DNA of 64,000 nt, taken from contig NZ_BOQP01000024.1 of NCBI RefSeq assembly GCF_018332715.1, positions 62,001 to 126,000 of the forward strand, in the 5' to 3' direction. The notes beneath the pieces were generated by a model. That model was not told the DNA's origin. It searched no databases and was given only the letters and a program-made list of their open reading frames with translations. Source of the stretch: Winogradskya consettensis (GTDB lineage Bacteria; Actinomycetota; Actinomycetes; Mycobacteriales; Micromonosporaceae). Shown here one piece after another: positions 15,624-23,794 of the stretch; within the stretch, counting starts at the first letter, position 1; each line of letters opens with the position of its first letter. The position numbers and the translations under genes are program-made.

Positions 15624-17111
15624 CTATCTTGCGTACTGGCGGTAATACGCCTGGTTCCAGCGGACCCGGTCGGCGAAGTCATGGGTCGTGGTGTGCTCGT
15701 CGATCACGAGCAGCTCGGTGTGCAGCATGGTGGCGAAGTCCCGCAGCGGCTCCACGCCGACCGCCTGGGTCAGCACGGTGTGGTGCGGGCCGCCCGCGGT
15801 CAGCCAGGACTCGGCGGAGGTGGAGAGCGACGGGGCCGGCTTCCAGACGGCGCGGGCCACCGGCAGCGCCGGTAGCGGCTCGTCCGGGGCGGTGACCTCG
15901 ACGGTGTTGGCGACCAGACGGAACCGGTCACCCATGTCCGCGATGCCGATCACCACGGCGTCGCCGGCCTTCGCGTCGAACACCAGCCGGACCGGGTCCT
16001 CGCGGCCGCCGATGCCCAGCGGGTGGATCTCGCAGGACGGCTTCGCATCGGCGATGCTCGGGCACACCTCGAGCATGTGCGCGCCGAGGATCTTCTGCTC
16101 GCCCGGGCCGAAGTGGTAGGTGTAGTCCTCCATGAACGAGGTGCCGCGACCGGTGCCCGTACCCATGGCCTTCACGGCCGCGAGCAGCGCGGAGGTCTTC
16201 CAGTCACCCTCGCCGCCGAAGCCGTAGCCGTCGGCCATCAGCCGCTGCACGGCCAGGCCGGGAAGCTGCCGGAGCCCGCCGAGGTCCTCGAAGTTCGTGG
16301 TGAACGCGCCGAAGCCGCCCTCGGTCAGGAACTGGCGCAGACCGGCCTCGATCCGCGCGGCGTAGCGCAGCGAGTCGTGCCGGGCACCGTCCTTGGCCAG
16401 CTCGGGGACGAGCACGTAGTCGTCGGCGTACTGGGCGACGAGCTCGTCGATCGCCTTCTCGTCGACGGCGTCGACGACCTCGACCAGGTCGTTCACGCCG
16501 TACGTGTTGACCGAGACGCCGAATTTCAGCTCGGCCTCGACCTTGTCACCCTCGGTGACCGCGACGCCGCGCATGTTGTCGCCGAAGCGGGCGAGCTTGA
16601 GGCCACGCAGGTGGGCGACGCCGGCGGCGGCGCGGGACCAGCCCTCGATCCGGGCGACCAGCGCCGGGTCCGAGGCGTGCCCCGCCACGGTCTTGCGGGC
16701 GACCCCGAGGCGGGTCTGGATGTAACCGAACTCGCGGTCGCCGTGCGCGGCCTGGTTCAGGTTCATGAAGTCCATGTCGATGGACGACCACGGCAGCGCC
16801 TGGTTGAGCTGCGTGTGCAGGTGCAGCAGCGGCTTGCGCAGCGCGTCCAGCCCGGTGATCCACATCTTGGCCGGGGAGAACGTGTGCATCCAGGCGATGA
16901 CGCCGATGACCGACGGGTCGGCGTTGGCCTCGATCATCACCTGGCGGATAGCCGTGCTGTCGGTGAGCACCGGCTTGCCGATCAGCTCGGCGCCGATGCC
17001 ACCGTCGATCAGCAGCTGCTGGATCTGCTGCGACTGGGAGGCCACCTGGTCGAGGGTCTCCGGGCCGTAGAGGTGCTGGCTACCGGTCAGGAACCAGATC
17101 TGGGGCTTCAC
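15624..17111 (-). CDS. araA: L-arabinose isomerase
   Basis: The enzyme converts L-arabinose to L-ribulose, the first intracellular step of arabinose use. The 495-residue length fits the family (about 500). Recognisable segments include IWFLTGSQHLYG at the N-terminus, the substrate-site region FTTNFEDLGGLRQLPG, SFMEDYTYHFGPGEQKILGAHMLEVCPSI-type sequence around residues 330-360 and GGPHHTVL near residue 440, which supply the metal-binding Glu and His residues. The start is GTG at 17109-17111 with AGGAG about ten bases upstream. It overlaps a small upstream ORF by four bases. araB and araD are not in this window. Confidence 0.97.
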   Translation of the reverse strand: MKPQIWFLTGSQHLYGPETLDQVASQSQQIQQLLIDGGIGAELIGKPVLTDSTAIRQVMIEANADPSVIGVIAWMHTFSPAKMWITGLDALRKPLLHLHTQLNQALPWSSIDMDFMNLNQAAHGDREFGYIQTRLGVARKTVAGHASDPALVARIEGWSRAAAGVAHLRGLKLARFGDNMRGVAVTEGDKVEAELKFGVSVNTYGVNDLVEVVDAVDEKAIDELVAQYADDYVLVPELAKDGARHDSLRYAARIEAGLRQFLTEGGFGAFTTNFEDLGGLRQLPGLAVQRLMADGYGFGGEGDWKTSALLAAVKAMGTGTGRGTSFMEDYTYHFGPGEQKILGAHMLEVCPSIADAKPSCEIHPLGIGGREDPVRLVFDAKAGDAVVIGIADMGDRFRLVANTVEVTAPDEPLPALPVARAVWKPAPSLSTSAESWLTAGGPHHTVLTQAVGVEPLRDFATMLHTELLVIDEHTTTHDFADRVRWNQAYYRQYAR

Positions 17112-17290
17112 TTCGCGGGCTCCTGTCCATAGACGTTCCTGGTGCGGGCGTACGGCGGCTGGATCGTGTTCAGTGTGCGCATGATCCGGTGCTCGCCGCG
17201 GCCGAAAAAGTCATGCCGCCGGTCATCGAGCCGGTCGGCACCACCGGGGGATCGGCGGATCACCGGGGACCCGGACGGTGCGACGGACAT
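17108..17290 (-). CDS. Small upstream ORF coupled to araA
   Basis: A 60-residue ORF opens with ATG at 17290 behind a strong GGAGGT site with eight-base spacing. It ends in TGA at 17108-17110, overlapping the araA GTG. The predicted peptide is basic and lacks a recognisable domain; its C-terminal part reads RTLNTIQPPYARTRNVYGQE. The putative araA promoter lies about 60 bases upstream of this start, so the ORF would sit in the araA leader. It could be a leader peptide that couples translation, or a real small protein. Confidence rests on the ribosome site and the overlap, not on homology. Confidence 0.45.
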   Translation of the reverse strand: MSVAPSGSPVIRRSPGGADRLDDRRHDFFGRGEHRIMRTLNTIQPPYARTRNVYGQEPAK

Positions 17291-17354
17291 CGTGCAGTAC
17301 CTCCGCGAAGGGGGACCGGGGTGTCACAGGACACACACCGGGCGGCGTGGATCG

Positions 17355-17383
17355 AGTGTGAGCGCTAACAAAACTCGTGTCAA
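17355..17383 (-). promoter_or_regulatory. araA promoter with overlapping LacI-type operator
   Basis: On the minus strand TTGACA (17378-17383) is followed after 17 bases by CACACT (17355-17360). The operator TGTTAGCGCTCACA (complement of 17357-17370) is a near-palindrome with six of seven base pairs matched. It overlaps the spacer and -10 box, so a bound repressor would block transcription. The same operator core and spacing occur at the regulator promoter. Confidence 0.65.
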
Positions 17384-17471
17384 CAGTTCGTCAGCAACAA
17401 CGCTGCAATGTTGGCGAAATGATGCCGCTCACAGGCGCTGCGACGCCGGTCTCAGGCCTTTCCCGGGCTGC

Positions 17472-18494
17472 TCAGACGCGGTGCGGGGGCGGTCCCACGC
17501 TGGACCGGGCGACCAGGGTGGGTGCGATGACGATCTGTTCGGCCGGGGGTGCCTCGTCCGAGATCTGGGCGAGCAGGAGCTCCAGGCCGGCCTGCGCGAC
17601 GGCGTCGAAGGCCTGGCGGACCGTGGTCAGGGGCGGGATGAAGAACTCCGCCTCGGGGACGTCGTCGAAGCCGATGACGCTGACGTCGTCGGGCACCCGG
17701 CGGCCGTGCTCGCTCAGCGCCCGGAGCAGGCCCAGCGCCTGGTGGTCGTTGGCGGTGAAGACAGCGGTGACCTCGGGCATCCGGGCCAGCATCCGACCGG
17801 CGGCGTACCCGGAGGCTGCCGACCACTCCCCCGCGACCACCGGCGGGACCTCGGCCCCGGCGGCTTCGAGCGCGGAACGCCAGCCGTCGGCGCGCCCGGC
17901 CGCGTCGTACCAGTCGGGTGGGCCCGAGACGTGCCAGACCGTGCGGTGCCCGGCGGCGAGCAGCAGCTCGGTCGCCTGCCGGGCGCCGGCCGCCTGGTCG
18001 ACCGTGACCAGGGCGCGCGAGCGGGCCGGGTCCCCGTCGATCGTGACCAGCGGGACGTCGTCCGGCATGTCGTCCAGGGCGTCGTCGGCCGAGGCCACCG
18101 GGGCGATGACCACGAGCCCCGCGACCCGCTGATCGAGGTGGCGCTCGACGGCACCGGCGATGGACTCGCGGTCCATCCGGCCCACGCTGCCCACGCTGAC
18201 GGCGAAGCCCGCCTCGGCCGCGGCCTGCTCGAACGCCGCCAGCAGAGATGCCGGGCCGTAAAGCGTGCTGTTCTGCGCGACGATGCCGATGAGCTGGGAA
18301 CGGCCGGTGACCAGGGCCCGGGCCGCGCTGTTGGGGCGGTAGCCGAGCTCGGCGATCGCCGCACGGACCCGCAGGCGGGTCTGCTCACGCACATTGGGAT
18401 GATCGTTGAGCACGCGGGAGACAGTCTGATGGGAGACGCCTGCCAGTTTGGCGACATCGGTCATCGCGGGGCTGCGCACTGCTCGCAGATCCAT
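17472..18494 (-). CDS. LacI family transcriptional regulator of the arabinose locus
   Basis: The protein has an N-terminal helix-turn-helix (MTDVAKLAGVSHQTVSRVLN) with the hinge-helix region ending near NSAARALVTGRS. A periplasmic-binding-protein-like sugar domain follows (LIGIVAQNSTLYGP to VIGFDDVPEAEFFIPPLTTV). It should bind two-fold operators and be released by a sugar. The ATG at 18494 has GAGGTG just upstream. Near-identical operators overlap both its own promoter and that of araA, so I infer autoregulation and control of arabinose isomerisation. The inducer is probably L-arabinose or an arabinan product, by context only. Confidence 0.92.
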   Translation of the reverse strand: MDLRAVRSPAMTDVAKLAGVSHQTVSRVLNDHPNVREQTRLRVRAAIAELGYRPNSAARALVTGRSQLIGIVAQNSTLYGPASLLAAFEQAAAEAGFAVSVGSVGRMDRESIAGAVERHLDQRVAGLVVIAPVASADDALDDMPDDVPLVTIDGDPARSRALVTVDQAAGARQATELLLAAGHRTVWHVSGPPDWYDAAGRADGWRSALEAAGAEVPPVVAGEWSAASGYAAGRMLARMPEVTAVFTANDHQALGLLRALSEHGRRVPDDVSVIGFDDVPEAEFFIPPLTTVRQAFDAVAQAGLELLLAQISDEAPPAEQIVIAPTLVARSSVGPPPHRV

Positions 18495-18610
18495 CGCCGC
18501 ACCTCGTCCCGGTCGTGACCGCGTGACGAACCGCGGTCGCCGCATCGTAGCGCTCAAAAAGGGACATCCCGGGGACACGTTGTGTGTCCCACGATTCGGA
18601 ACCCGGATGC

Positions 18611-18639
18611 ATTGTTAGCGATAACAAGCTCCGCGTCAA
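18611..18639 (-). promoter_or_regulatory. LacI regulator promoter with overlapping operator
   Basis: On the minus strand TTGACG (18634-18639) and AACAAT (18611-18616) are 17 bases apart. TTGTTAGCGATAACAA (18612-18627) is a near-perfect palindrome, with seven of eight pairs matched, lying over the -10 box and spacer. It shares the core TGTTAGCG with the araA operator. The divergent DUF2252 gene starts 59 bases away and might also be affected. Confidence 0.68.
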
Positions 18640-18685
18640 CGCCCTGTCGCGCTGAGTTGCCACCGGATGCGTACGCTCGGCGGTG

Positions 18686-20113
18686 ATGGACGCCATCCCG
18701 CTCCCGCCCGCCTCCGGCCATGTCGTGCTCGGCACCGGCCGCGATGACGGTTTCTCCTCGCTCCGCCGTCCGGCCCGCCCGCGCAAGGAGCGATACGAGC
18801 TCGGCCGCTCCCTGCGCGACCGTGCGCCGCGCTCGGATCTCGGTCAGTGGCGCCCCGCGCCCGGTCGCGCCGACCCGATCGACCAGCTCACCGACGCGCA
18901 CGAGGGGCGGCTCGACTGGCTGATCCCGGTGCGGGTCGGGCGGATGGTCGCCAGCCCGTACGCGTTCCTGCGCGGCTCGGCGAACATCATGGCCGACGAT
19001 TTTGCCACGCTCCCGCACACCGGCATCACCCCGGTCATCTGCGGCGACGCGCACCTGGGCAACTTCGGCTTCTACGCCTCCCCCGAGCGCGAGCTCGTCT
19101 TCGACCTCAACGACTTCGACGAGGCCCACCCCGGTGCCTGGGAGTGGGATCTGCGCAGGCTCGTGACCAGCGTGTACGTCGCCGGCCGACAGAACGGGTT
19201 CCGCGAGCACGACTGCGCGGACGCCGTGCGCCACTGCGTGCAGGAATACCGCGAGCAGATCGGGCACCTCGCCGCGATGCCGCTGCTGGCCCGCTCCTTC
19301 GAGACGATCGACGTCGACGACATGCGCAAGGCCGCCAGCAAGCAGAGCTTCAAGGAGGAGATCGAACGGGCGGCCCGCCGCGCCCGCCGTCGCACCAGCG
19401 ACCGGGCGCTGCCCCGGTTCACCGAGCAGCGTGACGGCACGGCCCGTCTGGTGCAGGAGCCGCCGCTGATCACCCGCCCCACCGACGAGGACCTCGACCT
19501 GCTGGCGGAGGCCCTCGACGGCTACCTCAACACGCTTCCCCCGCACTGGGCGCGCATTCTCGCGGGCTATCGCATCGTGGACATCGCGCACAAGGTGGTC
19601 GGGGTCGGGTCGGTCGGGCTGCGGGCGTACGTTGCGCTGTGTGAAGGAAGCAGCCCCGACGACGTGGTCTTCCTGCAGCTCAAGCAGGCCCGTCGCTCGG
19701 TCGTCGCCAAGCATCAGCACGGCGAGGCCGCCTGGCACCGCCACCAGGGCCAGCGCGTCGTGGAGTACCAGCAGGCGCTGCAGACGGTCAGTGATCCGCT
19801 GCTCGGCTGGACAACCGTCGGTGACCTGCAGTTCTACGTGCGGCAGTTCCGGGACATGAAGGGCGCGATCGTCATCGAGGACATCAACGCCTCGGCCCTG
19901 GAGGACTACGCCGGCATCTGCGGCTACCTGCTCGCCAAGAGTCACGCCCGCACCAGCGGCGCGTCGATGATCGCCGGCTACATCGGAGGCAGCGACAAGT
20001 TGGACGACATGCTGAGCAGATTCGCCCGCGCCTATGCGGACCAGGTCGAATCCGACCACGCCCGCCTGGTCGACGCCGTCCGGACGGGCGTCCTGCCCAT
20101 GGTGACGGCGTGA
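18686..20113 (+). CDS. DUF2252 domain protein
   Basis: The roughly 475-residue protein matches the DUF2252 family, whose members resemble aminoglycoside phosphotransferase/kinase-like folds but have no settled function. Visible family features are RMVASPYAFLRGSANIMADD, CGDAHLGNFGFYASPE, FDLNDFDEAHPGAWEWDLRR and LQLKQARRSVV. The GDAHLGNFG and FDLNDFDE segments resemble kinase catalytic HxDxxxxN and metal-binding motifs, so a phosphotransfer role is possible. An in-frame GTG lies just before the ATG at 18686. The stop overlaps the following PPOX gene by four bases, which suggests a two-gene unit. Confidence 0.88.
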   Translation: MDAIPLPPASGHVVLGTGRDDGFSSLRRPARPRKERYELGRSLRDRAPRSDLGQWRPAPGRADPIDQLTDAHEGRLDWLIPVRVGRMVASPYAFLRGSANIMADDFATLPHTGITPVICGDAHLGNFGFYASPERELVFDLNDFDEAHPGAWEWDLRRLVTSVYVAGRQNGFREHDCADAVRHCVQEYREQIGHLAAMPLLARSFETIDVDDMRKAASKQSFKEEIERAARRARRRTSDRALPRFTEQRDGTARLVQEPPLITRPTDEDLDLLAEALDGYLNTLPPHWARILAGYRIVDIAHKVVGVGSVGLRAYVALCEGSSPDDVVFLQLKQARRSVVAKHQHGEAAWHRHQGQRVVEYQQALQTVSDPLLGWTTVGDLQFYVRQFRDMKGAIVIEDINASALEDYAGICGYLLAKSHARTSGASMIAGYIGGSDKLDDMLSRFARAYADQVESDHARLVDAVRTGVLPMVTA

Positions 20114-20520
20114 GCGGGCGGCTGGATCTGAACGCGCCGGCGGTGGTGGACTTCTGGACCGAGCGGCACCTGTGCACGCTGACCACGCTGCGTGCCGACG
20201 GGTCGCCGCACGTGGTGCCGGTCGGCACAACGGTCGACCGCGAGGCGGGCCTGCTGCGGGTCATATCGTCACGCACCGCCGTCCACGTCCGGCACGTGCT
20301 GGCCGGCGCCGAGCGGGTCGCGATCTGCCAGGTCGACGGCGCCCGCTGGGCCACGATCGAGGGCAGTGCGGTGATCCGCGACGACCCGGAGTCGGTGGCG
20401 GAGGGCGAGAAACGCTACGCCGAGCGCTACCGCACCCCCCGCCCCAACCCGCAACGCGTCGTCATCGAGGTCTCGATCACCAAGGTGATCGGCTCAGCGA
20501 CCCTCGGCGCTCCGCGGTAG
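20110..20520 (+). CDS. PPOX class F420-dependent oxidoreductase family protein
   Basis: This 136-residue protein is a small split-barrel flavin/F420-binding protein. Family signs are LCTLTTLRADGSPHVVPVG near residue 22, TAVHVRHVLAGAERVAICQ and RWATIEGSAVI. It is full length for the family (about 130-150 residues). Members reduce varied substrates using F420H2, but the sequence does not reveal which here. A GTG start overlaps the DUF2252 stop. A strong hairpin follows 34 bases after the stop. Confidence 0.85.
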   Translation: MSGRLDLNAPAVVDFWTERHLCTLTTLRADGSPHVVPVGTTVDREAGLLRVISSRTAVHVRHVLAGAERVAICQVDGARWATIEGSAVIRDDPESVAEGEKRYAERYRTPRPNPQRVVIEVSITKVIGSATLGAPR

Positions 20521-20553
20521 GAGACACAGGCGGCTGCCTGCCCCGGGCGGGAA

Positions 20554-20586
20554 CCGGCCGGGGGTACCGCAACTACCCCCGGCCGG
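20554..20586 (+). terminator. Perfect hairpin after the DUF2252/PPOX unit
   Basis: CCGGCCGGGGGTA (20554-20566) pairs perfectly with TACCCCCGGCCGG (20574-20586) around a seven-base loop. No T-run follows, as is common for G+C-rich actinobacterial terminators. It sits only 25 bases before the start of a small ORF with a strong ribosome site, so an attenuator role is an alternative. Confidence 0.6.
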
Positions 20587-20610
20587 CCCACCCCCATCGT
20601 AAGGAGTCAC

Positions 20611-20718
20611 ATGATCCTCCGGCTTGCGGTGGCCGGCGCGAGAACGGACCTCGGGCACCGGATCGCCCGTCGCCGACGCCGCGACAAGATCACGCAGAGC
20701 GAGCCGGACGAGGCTTAA
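20611..20718 (+). CDS. Small basic protein, 35 residues, hypothetical
   Basis: An ATG at 20611 is preceded by AAGGAG with four-base spacing and opens a 35-codon frame ending in TAA at 20716. The product has a short hydrophobic start (MILRLAVAGA) and a very basic middle (RIARRRRRDK), then an acidic end. I recognise no family. It lies between a hairpin and the GH43 gene. The ribosome site is better than those of several certain genes nearby, which is the main reason to list it. Confidence 0.35.
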   Translation: MILRLAVAGARTDLGHRIARRRRRDKITQSEPDEA

Positions 20719-20921
20719 AGAAAGTTCAGAGCTGGATATATCTCGATGCATTGACATCGCTCACCTGCGGATCGATGCTCGGGTTGCGGCCCGTTCGCGG
20801 TTCGCGAAGGTCAGGGGTGCTCCCCCACGTGCCCGCCTCGCGGCTCCTCTGCCCGGACGCCATCCCCTGCGGGCCCCCACCCGGCAGGCGTCGAAACCGG
20901 CGGCCGACCGTGGATGTGACC

Positions 20922-21995
20922 ATGACGATCTCCCGCCGGTTCGCCGGCCTCTCCGCCCTGCTGCTCGCGGGCGTGCTCGGCCTCGCCGTGCAGACCGTGA
21001 CGTCCGCGACCGGTGCGGACGCCGCCCAGACCGCCATCCGCGCCGCCGACCCCAGCGTGCTCCGCGTCGGCGGCACCTACATCTCGGTCCAGTCGATCAA
21101 CGGCGGCATCGGGGTACGTCAGGCCGCCTCCCCCGATGCCCTCGCCGCCGCCACCGTGCGCCAGGTCTTCACCGACAACCAGGGCCTCGGCGAGGTCTGG
21201 GCCCCCGAGATCCACGTCGACGGCGGCCGTTTCTACATCTACTTCACCATGGGCACCGGCGCCGCCCACCGCATGTACGTGATCAGCTCGGCGGCGGCGG
21301 ACAGCGGTTACGGCGCGGCGACCAAGCTCAACCTCCCGGACGACCGCTGGGCCATCGACGGCACCATGTTCGTCTTCAACGGCCAGCGCTACTTTGTCTG
21401 GTCCGGCTGGGCGGGCACCACCAATGTGGAGCAGAACCTCTACATCGCCAGGATGACGAGCCCGACGGCGGCGACGGGAGCCCGGGCGATCATCTCCCAG
21501 CCCCGCGAGAGCTGGGAGAGAGTCGTGGGGAACCCCTTCATCAACGAGGGCCCCGAAGCGATCAGGGACCCCAGCGGCCAGCTCCACGTCACCTATTCGG
21601 CCAACGGCAGCTGGAGCGACCAGTACTGCATCGCCGACCTGCGGTTGCGTGCCGGCGGCGACCCCATGTACGTCTGGGACTGGTACAAGTCGAACGGCTG
21701 CCTCTTCGGCTCGAACCGGGCGACCATGATGACCGGCTGGGACCCGACCCTCAACGTCAACGGCCCCGGGCACCACACGTTCGTCCTGCTCAACGGCGAC
21801 ATCAACACGAGCCCGCCGGCCGGTTCCCGCTTCCCGCTGATGTTCCACGCCGTCCCGAAGGGCACGCCGTACTCGTGGGCCAACCGCTCCTGGTACACCG
21901 GGACGTTCATGTGGTGGGGCGCCATCACCTACAGCCGGGCCAACGTGCCGGGCTCGCCCACGGACACCGGCTGGAGCCTCAAGTTCTTCGAGTGA
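20922..21995 (+). CDS. Secreted glycoside hydrolase family 43 (arabinofuranosidase/arabinanase-like)
   Basis: The 357-residue protein has a Sec-type signal (SRRFAGLSALLLAGVLGLAV, probable cleavage after GADA) and a five-bladed GH43 catalytic domain. The three acidic residues are visible: Asp43 in AADPSVLR (base), Asp146 in WAIDGTMF (pKa tuner) and Glu209 in FINEGPEAI (acid), with VWAPEIH at 92-98. Members release arabinose or xylose from plant polysaccharides outside the cell. Its location near araA, the sugar importer and the LacI regulator suggests arabinan as the natural target. The ribosome site is weak, and a GTG twelve bases upstream is an alternative start. No carbohydrate-binding module is attached. 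Confidence 0.85.
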   Translation: MTISRRFAGLSALLLAGVLGLAVQTVTSATGADAAQTAIRAADPSVLRVGGTYISVQSINGGIGVRQAASPDALAAATVRQVFTDNQGLGEVWAPEIHVDGGRFYIYFTMGTGAAHRMYVISSAAADSGYGAATKLNLPDDRWAIDGTMFVFNGQRYFVWSGWAGTTNVEQNLYIARMTSPTAATGARAIISQPRESWERVVGNPFINEGPEAIRDPSGQLHVTYSANGSWSDQYCIADLRLRAGGDPMYVWDWYKSNGCLFGSNRATMMTGWDPTLNVNGPGHHTFVLLNGDINTSPPAGSRFPLMFHAVPKGTPYSWANRSWYTGTFMWWGAITYSRANVPGSPTDTGWSLKFFE

Positions 21996-21999
21996 CCGC

Positions 22000-23169
22000 T
22001 CACCGGGTGGTCAGGCGGATCTCCGTGTAGGCCCGCAGCACGAACGTCGGGCGGTGCACCGGCTCCGCGGCGAGCGCCAGGGCCGGGGCGTGGTCGAGCA
22101 GGGCGGTCAGGCCCGCCTGGAGCTCGATGCGGGCGAGCGGGGCTCCGAGGCAGAAGTGCAGGCCCGCCCCGAAGCCCAGATGCGGGTTGGGGTCGCGGCC
22201 CACGTCGAACCCGTCCGGCTCGGTGAAAACCCCGGGGTCGCGGTTCGCGGCCCCGAGGAGCGCGGCGACCTGGCCGCCCGCCGGGATCGTGACGCCGGCG
22301 ATCTCGACGGGGGCGGCGGCCGTCCGGACGAACATGTGCAGCGGCGGGTCGTACCGGATCATCTCCTCGCCCGCGGTCCCGGTCAGCGTCCGGTCGGCCC
22401 GCAGCCGGGCCAGCTGACCGGGATGCCGCAGCAGCGCCACCATCCCGCCGCCGAGGGCGTTGACCGAGGCCTCGTGCCCGGCGTTGAGCAGCAGGATCGC
22501 CGAGGCGACGAGCTCCTCCCCGCTGAGCCGGTCGCTGCCGTCCCGGACCGCGACCAGGTGACTGATCAGGTCGTCACGCGGCTCGGCCCGCCGTTTCGCC
22601 GCCAGATCAGCCAGGTACGCCGCGAACTCCCGGCACGCCCTCAGCGCGGCGGTCTCCTGCTCCGGCGTACGCGACACCTCGTACATCCGCACGATCGCGG
22701 CCGACCACGGCCGGAGCAGATGCCGGTCGGCGGCCGGAACCCCCAGCAGCTCCGCGATGACCGTCACCGCGAGCGGCTCGGCGACCTCGGCGAGCAGATC
22801 GAACTCGGTCCCGGCCGCCCGGACCAGCGCCGCGGCCTCGGCGGCGACGGCCGGCCGCAACCGCTCGACATGTCCGCGCCCGAAAGCCTGGGCCACCAGC
22901 GACCGCAGCCGGGTGTGCACCGGCGGCTCGTTCTCCATCATCTGGTGCCGGTGCAGCAGGTTGAACGGCTCCCAGACCGCGGCCGGCTCCCGGTCCCGCC
23001 AGAACCGCCCCAGCCGCCGGTCCCGCAGCACCGCGCCGGCGGCGGCATGACTCGCGGCCACCCACATCCCGGTCGGCTCGTGCCAGCTGACCGGGCCTCG
23101 CCGCCGCAGCACATCCAGCCCCGGGTACGGATCGCGCACGAACCCGGGATCGTCGAACTCGACCTCCAT
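22000..23169 (-). CDS. Cytochrome P450
   Basis: This 389-residue bacterial class I P450 contains all core motifs. The I-helix is LLLNAGHEASVNAL (residues 227-239, with Ser in place of the usual Thr at the oxygen-activation position), the ExxR pair is in EEMIRYDPPLHMFVR and the haem loop is FGAGLHFCLGAP with Cys340 as ligand. It needs ferredoxin and a reductase, neither encoded nearby. The order of motifs resembles the CYP107-like group of actinomycetes, which often act in natural-product or fatty-acid oxidation, but the substrate is unknown. It starts 53 bases from a divergent GNAT gene and its stop nearly touches the GH43 stop. Confidence 0.93.
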   Translation of the reverse strand: MEVEFDDPGFVRDPYPGLDVLRRRGPVSWHEPTGMWVAASHAAAGAVLRDRRLGRFWRDREPAAVWEPFNLLHRHQMMENEPPVHTRLRSLVAQAFGRGHVERLRPAVAAEAAALVRAAGTEFDLLAEVAEPLAVTVIAELLGVPAADRHLLRPWSAAIVRMYEVSRTPEQETAALRACREFAAYLADLAAKRRAEPRDDLISHLVAVRDGSDRLSGEELVASAILLLNAGHEASVNALGGGMVALLRHPGQLARLRADRTLTGTAGEEMIRYDPPLHMFVRTAAAPVEIAGVTIPAGGQVAALLGAANRDPGVFTEPDGFDVGRDPNPHLGFGAGLHFCLGAPLARIELQAGLTALLDHAPALALAAEPVHRPTFVLRAYTEIRLTTR

Positions 23170-23221
23170 CCCGGAACGGTAACCCCTGCCGGGCCGGTCG
23201 CCGCGTGATGAGATGAGGTCG

Positions 23222-23737
23222 ATGACCGTCACCCTTCGGGTCGACGCGACGCCCACCGCGGGCGCGCTCACCCTCCGCCCCTGGAACGCCGGGGACGTCG
23301 AGGCGCTGGTGGAGATCTATCGGGACCCCACCCTGCGCCGCTGGACGAGCCTCCACGTCGAGGACACCGAGGGCGCGAAGTGGTGGCTGGACATCCAGGA
23401 TCGTGGCTGGCGGACCGGGAAGCGGCTCAGCTTCGCGGTTCTCGAGGACGACCTCCCCGGGGTGGCGGGCTACCTGGCGTTGAAGAGACCCGATCCGCAG
23501 GGCTCCGCCGCCGGCCTCACCTATTGGACGGCCGCCCACGCCCGGGGCCGCGGGGTCGCTCCCCGGGCGCTGGAAGGCCTCTCGACCTGGGCCCTCAGCA
23601 CCGGCGGTCTCCGCCACCTCGAACTGATCCACGAGGCGGCCAACGAGGCCTCGTGCCGGGTCGCCGGAAAGGCCTCGTTCCGGCTGCACCACACGCTGCC
23701 CGACGGGAGTCACGTGCACATGCGTGATTGCCGCTGA
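23222..23737 (+). CDS. GNAT family N-acetyltransferase (RimJ/RimL-like)
   Basis: The protein is about 171 residues. LTLRPWNAGDVEALVEIYRD near the N-terminus and the acetyl-CoA loop WTAAHARGRGVAPRALEGLS are typical of RimJ/RimL-like acetyltransferases. LRHLELIHEAANEASCRVAG provides the conserved Asn near the C-terminal strand. GAGG lies just before the ATG at 23222; another ATG at 23213 is possible. The substrate could be a protein N-terminus or a small amine. It is divergent from the P450 gene, and the short gap suggests shared control. Confidence 0.88.
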   Translation: MTVTLRVDATPTAGALTLRPWNAGDVEALVEIYRDPTLRRWTSLHVEDTEGAKWWLDIQDRGWRTGKRLSFAVLEDDLPGVAGYLALKRPDPQGSAAGLTYWTAAHARGRGVAPRALEGLSTWALSTGGLRHLELIHEAANEASCRVAGKASFRLHHTLPDGSHVHMRDCR

Positions 23738-23794
23738 CGGTTTGGGTATGCGGGCTCATCCGCTCGGGTCGCGCCGTTGGCAGGGTGTTGAGGC

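Noticed and set aside
20719..20921. Promoter for the GH43 gene based on TTGACA at 20751
   Set aside because: The only -10 candidate at 17 bases (GATGCT) is poor and no LacI-type operator is present, so I did not annotate it.
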